Positions 1 through 5,687 of a DNA stretch of 6,677 nt are shown piece by piece; position 1 is the first letter of the stretch, and each line of letters starts with the position of its first letter. Origin of the DNA: Sphingobacteriia bacterium (GTDB lineage Bacteria; Bacteroidota; Bacteroidia; UBA7662); NCBI GenBank assembly GCA_009926245.1, contig RFPG01000072.1, positions 1 to 6,677 on the forward strand, read 5' to 3'. The notes beneath the pieces were generated by a model. The model saw nothing but the letters and a program-made list of their open reading frames with translations, was not told the origin of the DNA and made no database searches. A program made the translations under genes and the position numbers.

Positions 1-458
1 TGTCGGACGGCACCGTCCCCCATAAAACAAACATTGACATTGGTATTGCCCAAGTATTTGTCTGCAAAGGCCAGGCCGGCACCCAAGGGGATTTGACCTC
101 CTACAATGCCGTGGCCCCCGTAAAAGCGGTGCTCCTTGCTAAAAAGGTGCATGGAGCCGCCTTTGCCCTTCGAGCAACCGGTGGCCTTCCCGTACAGTTC
201 GGCCATCACGGATCCTGGACTCAAACCACAGATCAGGGCATGACCGTGGTCCCGGTAGGCGGTGATCACCGAATCCTGAGGCGTAATGGCCGAATAGGTA
301 CCCGCTACAACGGCTTCCTGGCCGATGTAGAGGTGGCAAAAACCTTTGATTTTTTGTTGTCCATACAACTGAGCGCATTTTTCTTCGAAACGCCTCATCA
401 AAAGCATATCGTGAAGCCATTTTTGGGCCTGCGCCGGGGATAATTTTGGGTCTGCCAT
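1..458 (-). CDS. pdhA: Pyruvate dehydrogenase E1 component, alpha subunit (5' part, cut by left edge)
   Basis: The reading frame starts at the ATG complementary to 456-458 and runs off the window after 152 codons. An E1 alpha subunit is usually about 330-350 residues, so a little under half is visible. The product pairs with E1 beta to decarboxylate pyruvate with thiamine diphosphate and pass the acetyl group to the E2 lipoyl domain; it is cytoplasmic. Visible hallmarks are MRRFEEKCAQLY (21-32), the GFCHLYIGQEAV segment (39-50), TAYRDHGHAL (66-75) with the HGH cofactor contact, the KGGSMHLF segment (99-106), GGHGIVGGQIPLGAGLA (114-130), and the start of the thiamine diphosphate motif GDGAVR (147-152) at the edge. 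Related branched-chain 2-oxoacid or acetoin dehydrogenase alpha subunits share this fold, but the GKGGSMH and GGHGIVGGQIPLG blocks fit the pyruvate enzyme best. It is divergent from recF. E1 beta or E2 genes, if adjacent, lie outside the window. Confidence 0.93.
   Translation of the reverse strand, partial: MADPKLSPAQAQKWLHDMLLMRRFEEKCAQLYGQQKIKGFCHLYIGQEAVVAGTYSAITPQDSVITAYRDHGHALICGLSPGSVMAELYGKATGCSKGKGGSMHLFSKEHRFYGGHGIVGGQIPLGAGLAFADKYLGNTNVNVCFMGDGAVR
421..448 (+). promoter_or_regulatory. Candidate recF promoter inside the pdhA 5' coding region
   Basis: Positions 441-448 read TAATTTTG, a full match to the Bacteroidota -7 consensus TAnnTTTG. A TTTTG at 421-425 could serve as the -33 element, though the spacing of about 15 bases is shorter than the usual 17 or more. 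Transcription would start near 455, giving recF a leader of about 60 bases that includes the 473-492 inverted repeat. The same bases encode Lys-Leu-Ser near the N terminus of pdhA on the other strand, so the match could be chance. Confidence 0.35.
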
Positions 459-472
459 CGAATTTTCCAAAA

Positions 473-492
473 GAGGCGCTAATATACGCCTC
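473..492. repeat. GC-rich inverted repeat in the pdhA/recF divergent spacer
   Basis: GAGGCG (473-478) and CGCCTC (487-492) are perfect 6-bp inverted arms flanking an AT-only core apart from one C (CTAATATA, 479-486). The core contains the candidate pdhA -7 element. It could be an operator for a dimeric regulator or a hairpin in the recF leader. No poly-T tract follows on either strand, so a terminator is unlikely. The repeat is short enough to be chance. Confidence 0.5.
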
Positions 493-507
493 ACGACCCC
501 GCCTTAA
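479..507 (-). promoter_or_regulatory. Candidate pdhA promoter (Bacteroidota-type -7 element)
   Basis: On the minus strand, positions 486-479 read TATATTAG, one mismatch from the Bacteroidota -7 consensus TAnnTTTG. About 18 bases upstream is TTA (507-505), a weak match to the -33 TTG. The element lies about 20 bases before the pdhA ATG, so the leader would be very short. It sits exactly in the loop of the 473-492 inverted repeat. The assignment rests on consensus matching alone. Confidence 0.35.
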
Positions 508-516
508 GTCTCCACC

Positions 517-1656
517 ATGTTTTTGAACCGCTTGCAATTGGTTGATTACCGTCTTGAATCGGCCTGCAGCCTGGATTTGGGCGCATCGTGGGTGGCCTTT
601 ACCGGGCCCAATGGCACCGGCAAAACCAATTTGTTGGATGCCGTTCATTTTCTATGCCTGGGTCGAAGCTATTTTACCCGTCAGGATAGCCAGCTGGTTC
701 GCTTTGGCAGCCGAGGATTTCGGTTGGAAGGTCGTTTTGGCCCGCTTCCATCCCTGGATTTACCGAATGCTTCGGTAAGCGGACTGGATGAGAACCGGGT
801 GACGGTGGTTTATAAAACAGGGGTTGGCAAGGAAATGGCCGTGAACCAGGTGGTGTATCCCCGGCTGAGCGAGCATCTGGGTCGTATGCCCGTTGTGATG
901 ATTGCTCCTGGTGATACGATTTTGCTGGAAGGAACGGGCGCCGAGCGCAGGCGGTTTACCGATATGTTGTTGGCCCAGACCAAACCCGACTACGTGCAGG
1001 CTTTGCTCAAAAGGGATCATCTGCTGGGTCAACGCAACGCCTTGCTCAAAGCGGCTCGGCAAGGGCCTGCCCCGGATGCTGCGCTGATGGAATGTTACGA
1101 TGTAGAATTGATCCAATGCCATCAAACCATTGCCGAGGTCCGCGCCTGCTGGGTCCATGGCTTTGCGCCTTTGATGCAGGGCCTTTACCGACGAATTGCC
1201 GGTGATGCCGAACAAGCCACGATGAACTACCAGCCCGATCAGCCCGCGTATGCTGAAACCGTTCAAAGACCAAGCCTTCAGCGCGAAATCGAAGCCGGTC
1301 ACACGCTATGGGGTACCCAGCGGGATGATTTGGAATTTGAATTGGGGGGAAAGTCGCTCCGTAGGTATGCATCGCAAGGGCAACGGAAGTCGTACCTGCT
1401 GGCGCTCAAGCTGGCCCAATGCGCCTATTTTTTGGACGAAGGCAAATCCCACGCCACGCTTTTGCTGGATGATTTTTTCGAAAAATTGGATGCCGCGCGT
1501 TTGCAGGGCTTGGTTCAGGCGATCCAGGAATTATCCAAGCGAGGTGTTCAGGTATTTTTGAGCGATACAGGCAAAGAAAGGGTGCGAGATTTGATGGATC
1601 AATGTCAACAACCCTGCCTCTTTGTGGATACCCCCCTACCGAATTCAACCCCCTAA
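517..1656 (+). CDS. recF: DNA replication and repair protein RecF
   Basis: The 379-residue product has the usual RecF length and matches the family throughout. RecF is an SMC-like ATPase that works with RecO and RecR to load RecA at single-strand gaps, especially at stalled forks. Visible elements are the N-terminal FLNRLQLVDYR strand, Walker A GPNGTGKT (30-37), followed by the helix LLDAVHFLCLGRSYF (39-53), the RDDLEF block (269-274), the ABC signature SQGQRKS (286-292) and Walker B TLLLDDFFEKLD (314-325), with the acidic pair at 318-319. VFLSDT (347-351) is the usual strand after Walker B. The RDD block is preceded by GTQ where many RecF proteins have GPH. No Shine-Dalgarno precedes the ATG at 517. 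The next gene starts 13 bases after the stop, suggesting cotranscription. No DUF721 (DciA-like) gene, a common recF partner in this phylum, follows here. Confidence 0.96.
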   Translation: MFLNRLQLVDYRLESACSLDLGASWVAFTGPNGTGKTNLLDAVHFLCLGRSYFTRQDSQLVRFGSRGFRLEGRFGPLPSLDLPNASVSGLDENRVTVVYKTGVGKEMAVNQVVYPRLSEHLGRMPVVMIAPGDTILLEGTGAERRRFTDMLLAQTKPDYVQALLKRDHLLGQRNALLKAARQGPAPDAALMECYDVELIQCHQTIAEVRACWVHGFAPLMQGLYRRIAGDAEQATMNYQPDQPAYAETVQRPSLQREIEAGHTLWGTQRDDLEFELGGKSLRRYASQGQRKSYLLALKLAQCAYFLDEGKSHATLLLDDFFEKLDAARLQGLVQAIQELSKRGVQVFLSDTGKERVRDLMDQCQQPCLFVDTPLPNSTP

Positions 1657-1669
1657 CAACGCCCGATCG

Positions 1670-2263
1670 ATGATGAAGTCTTTGAACACCCGTCTTGCTT
1701 TCACGTTCGCAACCCTGGCCTGGATGGGCTTGGCCTGCCTGGTTTTGGGCCTGGGGGCTTGCCAACCGAAGGGGCCCAACGATTCGGCTGAATCGGCCCG
1801 CCAAGATTCGCTCGCTCTGCGCTCGCTCTTGCGTTCCGGCATAGATTCCCTCGAAAAGGTCCTGTCCGCCGATTCCCTGGGAATTTCTCCGCAAACGGCT
1901 CCCTTGGATAGCTTGGCGTCCACTTGTCTTCGTTTCGCTTCGGTCTTTCCACTGGATCCCTATGCGCCGGTTGCGCTCTGGAAAGCAGCGCAGGTTTTGC
2001 GTAGCCTGGGCGATGTTGAAGGCGCGGTCCAATGCGGAAAAGCCTTGGTGGATGCCTATCCGGCTCATCCGTTGGCCCCGGTCGCTTTGTATTTCAACGC
2101 CGTGGTCCTCAACGAAGACGGTGGGGTCCAAGAAGCGGCCGCCTTTTATTTGGACCGGCTATGCACCGAATACCCAGGGGATAGTCTTGCGAAGGATGCA
2201 GTTTTGTACCGGGAAACCTTGGGAATGAAACAGGAAGACTGGAACAAGCGTCTGCGAAAATAG
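1670..2263 (+). CDS. Predicted lipoprotein with TPR-like repeats
   Basis: The product is 197 residues from the ATG at 1670; a second ATG follows at 1673. An in-frame ATG at 1622 lies inside recF and would place 16 extra residues before the signal peptide, so it is rejected. The N terminus is a lipoprotein signal: basic start, hydrophobic stretch (about 9-29) and lipobox LGAC with the acylated Cys at 31. The residues after Cys (QPKGPNDS) are not the acidic run of the Bacteroidota surface-export signal, so a periplasm-facing outer-membrane location is inferred. The C-terminal half holds spaced helical repeats: FPLDPYAPVAL (93-103), YPAHPLAPVAL (130-140) and YPGDSLAKDAV (168-178), about 37 residues apart, resembling the TPRs of BamD or YbgF/CpoB. 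Those repeats usually bind protein partners. The function is unknown. The gene follows recF closely and converges on cdaA with a 17-bp gap in which I see no terminator hairpin. Confidence 0.85.
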   Translation: MMKSLNTRLAFTFATLAWMGLACLVLGLGACQPKGPNDSAESARQDSLALRSLLRSGIDSLEKVLSADSLGISPQTAPLDSLASTCLRFASVFPLDPYAPVALWKAAQVLRSLGDVEGAVQCGKALVDAYPAHPLAPVALYFNAVVLNEDGGVQEAAAFYLDRLCTEYPGDSLAKDAVLYRETLGMKQEDWNKRLRK

Positions 2264-2280
2264 AAAAAACAGAAATTGGG

Positions 2281-3060
2281 TCAACGATTCTGAAGTCGGT
2301 GCATCAGTGCGTTGGGGCTGAGGGGTTCGCTAAAGACACCCCGGTCGGCCACGACGATTTGCCCGGTTTCTTCGGAAACCAAAACGACCAAGGCATCGCT
2401 TTGTTCGCTGAGTCCCAAGGCGGCCCGGTGACGCATCCCGTACCCCGCACTCTGCGGACTTGATTGATCGCTCAGCGGTAGCATGCAGGATGCTGCAATC
2501 ACGCGGCCACCGGACAACAAGACGGCCCCATCGTGCAGGGGGGATTCCTTCGCAAAGAGCGCCTGCAATAATTCGGTGTTGGGAAGCGCATCGAGGGCCG
2601 TACCTGTGGCTGCAATCGGTTGTAAATCAGCCAATCGCTCAATAACCAAAAGGGCCCCGGTCCTGGATTCGGCCAAACGGGCACAGGCCTCGGCCACCGA
2701 TCGAACCCAACCGTGATCCTGGCCGCTGTCTTGATTTTCGTGGTCCAGCCAACGCCGAAGCTGGCTAATCCGAGCTGATTCGGCTTTGCGCCCAATCAGC
2801 AGAAGGAAATTCCGAATCTCGGGTTGAAAAACCACCAGCAAAGCAAGGACCCCCAGGCCTACAAATTGTTCCAAGAGGGCCGTAAATAGGGGCAATTCCA
2901 GCCATACCCCCAGCTGAAAAAGGAGGTTAAATGCCAAAACCCCCAACAACAGATAAACAACCAAACTTCCACGGACCAATCGCCAGGCCAAGACCAGGAG
3001 TACGGCTACAAGGCTCCAGTCCAAAAGGTTATGCCAGTTGAGTCCAATCGAGGTGTCCAT
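2281..3060 (-). CDS. cdaA: Membrane diadenylate cyclase CdaA (c-di-AMP synthase)
   Basis: CdaA joins two ATP molecules into the second messenger c-di-AMP, which controls potassium and osmotic balance. The ATG at 3060 gives 259 residues beginning MDTSIG. An in-frame ATG 87 bases upstream lies inside folP and adds a non-hydrophobic tail, so it is rejected. Residues 13-76 form about three membrane segments (near 14-29, 32-50 and 62-78), followed by FQPEIR (78-83) and the cytoplasmic DAC domain. The catalytic motifs are intact: SPLHDGAVLL (173-182, DGA at 177-179) and GMRHRAALGLSE (208-219, RHR at 210-212). Family members often have GTRHR, so Met209 replaces Thr. The gene lies 25 bases after folP and is probably its operon partner. 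The cdaR and glmM genes that flank cdaA in Firmicutes are absent. The older name ybbP is also used for this family. Confidence 0.93.
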   Translation of the reverse strand: MDTSIGLNWHNLLDWSLVAVLLVLAWRLVRGSLVVYLLLGVLAFNLLFQLGVWLELPLFTALLEQFVGLGVLALLVVFQPEIRNFLLLIGRKAESARISQLRRWLDHENQDSGQDHGWVRSVAEACARLAESRTGALLVIERLADLQPIAATGTALDALPNTELLQALFAKESPLHDGAVLLSGGRVIAASCMLPLSDQSSPQSAGYGMRHRAALGLSEQSDALVVLVSEETGQIVVADRGVFSEPLSPNALMHRLQNR

Positions 3061-3085
3061 GGTGTCGTCTAGAACGTTTCGTGGA

Positions 3086-3952
3086 TTAAAAAATTTTGAG
3101 CAGGTCTTCCCGGTTTTGGAAAAGGCACCAGAGGTTGACGCATTCAACCGCTTCGACTACATCGTGAACCCTTAGAAGACGGGCGCCTTGGGTGAGTGCG
3201 ATGGCATGCAGGGCGGTGGTTCCATTCAGGGCGCGGGAGGGGTCCAGGCCCAGGGGGCGGTAGATCATGGATTTGCGGGACAGGCCAGCCATCACCGGCC
3301 ATCCATGGGCCACCAATTCGGGAAGTCTTTGGAGAATTTGATAGTTCTGCCCTTGGTTTTTGGCAAAGCCAAAGCAGGGATCCAGAAGGAGAGCGGGTGC
3401 TCCCGCCTGTTTCAGTGCCTCTGCGTTTTGAATCAAAAAATCAAAGACTTCGGCAGGGGCATCGCTGTAATTGGTCAAAGAAGCCATGTTTTCGGGTCTG
3501 CCCCGAAGGTGGCCCAGGATGTAGGGGACGTTTTGCTGCAGAATGAGGGGGTGCATTTGGGGATCCAGCGTACCTCCGGAAACATCGTTGATCATCCCTG
3601 CACCGCAACGGATGGCCGTTTGGGCCACCGAGGCTCGGTACGTATCAACCGAAATCAAGGCTCCGGGGAAGGCGGAGAGGATGGCTTCGAGGCCGGCTTG
3701 GATGCGCTCTTCCTCCTCCACAGGGTCCACTTGAGTGGATCCAGGACGGGTGGAACAAGCTCCCAGGTCCAGGATATCGGCACCTTCATTCAGCATGGCG
3801 CCGGCTCGGTCCACGGTTTCGGTCGTGTTCAACCCAACCCGGCTGGGTGCGTAAAACGAATCCGTGGTCAGGTTGAGTATCCCCAAAATACGGGGCCGCT
3901 CCAGGCTCAGGATTTGATTCTTGACGGTTAAGCGAAGCGTGGAAGGGGTCAT
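3086..3952 (-). CDS. folP: Dihydropteroate synthase
   Basis: The enzyme condenses 6-hydroxymethyl-7,8-dihydropterin diphosphate with p-aminobenzoate in folate synthesis and is the sulfonamide target. The 288-residue product is of normal length and TIM-barrel type. Motifs in order: ILGILNLTTDSF (22-33, Asn27 as metal-binding residue), LDLGACSTRPGS (61-72), SVDTYRASVA (101-110), INDVSGG (121-127), LDPCFGFAK (190-198), GLSRKS (223-228, Lys227) and RVHDV (261-265, substrate-binding Arg and His). Departures from the common enzyme are TTDSF for TPDSF (Thr30), GAC for GGE before STRPG, and Cys193 for Gly in LDPGxGF. The last two lie in blocks that I recall as variable in Bacteroidota. All expected catalytic positions remain, so I read it as functional. 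It begins 31 bases from the divergent DUF1599 gene and is followed by cdaA. Confidence 0.95.
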   Translation of the reverse strand: MTPSTLRLTVKNQILSLERPRILGILNLTTDSFYAPSRVGLNTTETVDRAGAMLNEGADILDLGACSTRPGSTQVDPVEEEERIQAGLEAILSAFPGALISVDTYRASVAQTAIRCGAGMINDVSGGTLDPQMHPLILQQNVPYILGHLRGRPENMASLTNYSDAPAEVFDFLIQNAEALKQAGAPALLLDPCFGFAKNQGQNYQILQRLPELVAHGWPVMAGLSRKSMIYRPLGLDPSRALNGTTALHAIALTQGARLLRVHDVVEAVECVNLWCLFQNREDLLKIF

Positions 3953-3959
3953 CGTGATG

Positions 3960-3967
3960 TAAATTTA
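3960..3967. promoter_or_regulatory. Palindromic TAAATTTA between folP and the DUF1599 gene, possible shared -7 element
   Basis: The 31-base spacer between the two divergent start codons contains TAAATTTA, which reads the same on both strands and is one base from the -7 consensus TAnnTTTG in each direction. It ends 7 bases from the folP start and 16 bases from the DUF1599 start, so leaders would be minimal. I see no TTG at -33 spacing on either strand, so the case is weak. Confidence 0.3.
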
Positions 3968-3983
3968 TCCCCCAAAACATGCC

Positions 3984-4544
3984 ATGCAGACCTTGACGGC
4001 TTTTGACAACGTGCTCCTGGAGTGCAGGTCCTTGTTCGAGGCCAAAACCAGAGACTACGGAACCTCGTGGCGGGTTTTTCGGCTTCCATCCCTCACCGAT
4101 CAGCTCTACATCAAGGCCTGTCGAATTCGTAACATTGAACAGAAGGGCTATCACCTAGTGAGTGAAGGCGTACGCCCCGAATGGGTTGCGATGATAAACT
4201 ACGCCATCATGGCCTTGATTCAATTGGAATTAGGGGAATGCTCCGAGGAAGCGCTGAGCCTCGACCAGGCTTTGGGCTATTACGACCAACAGGTTGCGCA
4301 CAATCGGGATCTCCTCGCCAACAAAAATCACGATTACGATGAGGCCTGGAGAGAAATGCGCCCCACCTCCCTGACCGACATGGTCCTGGTCAAGCTCCTT
4401 CGAATCAAACAAATGGAAAGCAATCGCGGCCAGGCCGAGGTCAGTGAAGGAGTCGAAGGAGGATACCGCGATATTTTGAATTACGCTGTTTTTGCACTGA
4501 TTCGCCTCGATGGCGACCCTCATTCACCCAATCCAACCCTATGA
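3984..4544 (+). CDS. DUF1599 protein with two tandem domains
   Basis: The 186-residue product consists of two copies of a helical domain, offset by 93-94 residues. Copy 1 (about 14-82) has KTRDYGTSW (21-29), SLTD (36-39), Lys44, SEG (60-62) and INYAIMALIQLE (71-82). Copy 2 (about 107-176) has KNHDYDEAW (114-122), SLTD (129-132), Lys137, SEG (154-156) and LNYAVFALIRLD (165-176). This is DUF1599 (Pfam PF07659, also called nucleotide modification associated domain 1), named from its context in phage base-modification loci. No activity is established that I know of, and I infer none. The conserved acidic and lysine residues would suit a phosphate-binding site. The stop overlaps the next ATG (ATGA, 4541-4544), so the two products are translationally coupled. 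No Shine-Dalgarno precedes the start. Confidence 0.9.
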   Translation: MQTLTAFDNVLLECRSLFEAKTRDYGTSWRVFRLPSLTDQLYIKACRIRNIEQKGYHLVSEGVRPEWVAMINYAIMALIQLELGECSEEALSLDQALGYYDQQVAHNRDLLANKNHDYDEAWREMRPTSLTDMVLVKLLRIKQMESNRGQAEVSEGVEGGYRDILNYAVFALIRLDGDPHSPNPTL

Positions 4545-5671
4545 TCGCATTGTTAAGATTTTTGACTGGAGGTCTTTTTATTTTTTCGGGACTTATCAAA
4601 GCCAACGATCCCTTAGGCTTTGGGTACAAGTTGGAAGAATACTTTGTTGTTTTTGGCATGGATTTTTTGAATCCATTGGCCACCGGCCTTGCCATTGCAA
4701 TCTGTGTTTTGGAAGTCGTTTTGGGCATGGCTTTGTGGGTTGGCTGGAAGACCAAAGCGGTTACCTGGTGGTTGTTGGGCATGGTGGTCTTCTTTACTTT
4801 TTTGACTTTTTGGTCGGCCTGGTTCAAGGTCGTAACCGACTGCGGTTGTTTTGGGGATTTTATGAAATTAACCCCTTGGCAGAGTTTTTCCAAGGACGTG
4901 GTCCTGCTTGGGATGATATCGATCTTGTGTTATCAACGATCGCGCATTCGCCCCCTGGGTCCTGCCGTCTTAGGAACCAGCATGGTGGGTTTGACGGCTA
5001 TAGGAGCAACGGCCTTGTCGTTTTATACCTGGAATGATTTGCCTCTATTGGACTTTAGGCCCTACGCCGTGGGCAAGAACCTGCCTCAGGGGATGGCCAT
5101 CCCCGATGGGGCGCCTCGGGATGTTTACAAGGATGTTTGGCAGTACCGAATCAACGGCGTGGTCAGTCGCTTTGCGACCGAAGATGCCCCGTGGGATAGC
5201 CTCCAAGCCGATGGTCGACCTGCGGAATTTGTGGAACGCCAAACTGAATTGGTCACCAAAGGGTATGTGCCACCCATTCACGATTTTGTGGTCAGTGATT
5301 TGAATGGCAACGATTATACCGATGATTTTTTGGGGGCGGAACATGCTGTATTTATTGTTTCGCCTTTTTTGGAAAAAGCGAGGGGCGATGCCTGGATCAA
5401 GGTCGCGGCTTTGGTGGATTGGGCCCGGCGCAACGATATCAAGATTGCGATTTTGACGGGCAGTGGACGTGAAGAAATCGAATCCTTTGGAAAGCGTTTT
5501 GCAGCGACCACGTGGCCCTTTTATCAAGCGGACGGGACCGTTCTCAAAACCATGATGCGTTCCAATCCGGGTCTTGTCTTGTTGAACAAGGGCACGGTCC
5601 AAGACCTGATCCCTGCGCGTCGACTTCCCAGTCCCGATGAATTAGCCCGCCGGATCGGATCGCTCCGCTAA
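4541..5671 (+). CDS. BT_3928-type membrane protein: DoxX-like domain plus C-terminal extracytoplasmic domain
   Basis: This 376-residue protein matches the Bacteroidota BT_3928 family, whose function is unknown. The N-terminal part is DoxX/MauE-like, with membrane segments near 4-18, 46-68, 73-95 and 117-131, then a fifth near 142-161. IKANDPLGFGYKLEE (19-33) follows the first segment, a DoxX hallmark. The loop after the third segment holds TDCGCFGD (99-106), a cysteine pair like that of MauE-type proteins that support disulfide or heme chemistry. The C-terminal half (about 165-376) has HDFVVSDLNGND (247-258), AVFIVSPFL (269-277), IKIAILTGS (300-308) and GLVLLNKGTV (344-353). That pattern resembles a thioredoxin-like fold, but it lacks CXXC, so a redox role there is unlikely without another residue. 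The ATG overlaps the DUF1599 stop, and the ABC permease gene follows within 16 bases. Confidence 0.88.
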   Translation: MIALLRFLTGGLFIFSGLIKANDPLGFGYKLEEYFVVFGMDFLNPLATGLAIAICVLEVVLGMALWVGWKTKAVTWWLLGMVVFFTFLTFWSAWFKVVTDCGCFGDFMKLTPWQSFSKDVVLLGMISILCYQRSRIRPLGPAVLGTSMVGLTAIGATALSFYTWNDLPLLDFRPYAVGKNLPQGMAIPDGAPRDVYKDVWQYRINGVVSRFATEDAPWDSLQADGRPAEFVERQTELVTKGYVPPIHDFVVSDLNGNDYTDDFLGAEHAVFIVSPFLEKARGDAWIKVAALVDWARRNDIKIAILTGSGREEIESFGKRFAATTWPFYQADGTVLKTMMRSNPGLVLLNKGTVQDLIPARRLPSPDELARRIGSLR

Positions 5672-5687
5672 GTTGAAGGCCAACGAG

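Noticed and set aside
139..648. A 169-codon minus-strand frame across the pdhA/recF spacer.
   Set aside because: It overlaps both pdhA (in another frame) and the recF Walker A region, and its translation resembles no protein.
1406..2131. A 241-codon open frame on the minus strand spanning the recF end and the lipoprotein gene.
   Set aside because: It crosses two well supported genes, is rich in Arg, Gly, Gln and Pro, and shows no motif; it is a shadow.
2264..2280. A possible bidirectional terminator between the lipoprotein gene and cdaA.
   Set aside because: The 17-base gap is A-rich but I find no stem-loop in it or just beside it.
3061..3147. An N-terminal extension of CdaA from the upstream in-frame ATG at 3147.
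   Set aside because: The added 29 residues are polar, overlap the end of folP and precede the typical CdaA N terminus, which begins at the ATG at 3060.
3188..3931. A 247-codon open frame on the plus strand opposite folP.
   Set aside because: It mirrors the folP coding strand, has a Gly/Gln/Arg-rich composition and no recognisable domain, while folP on the other strand has all family motifs.
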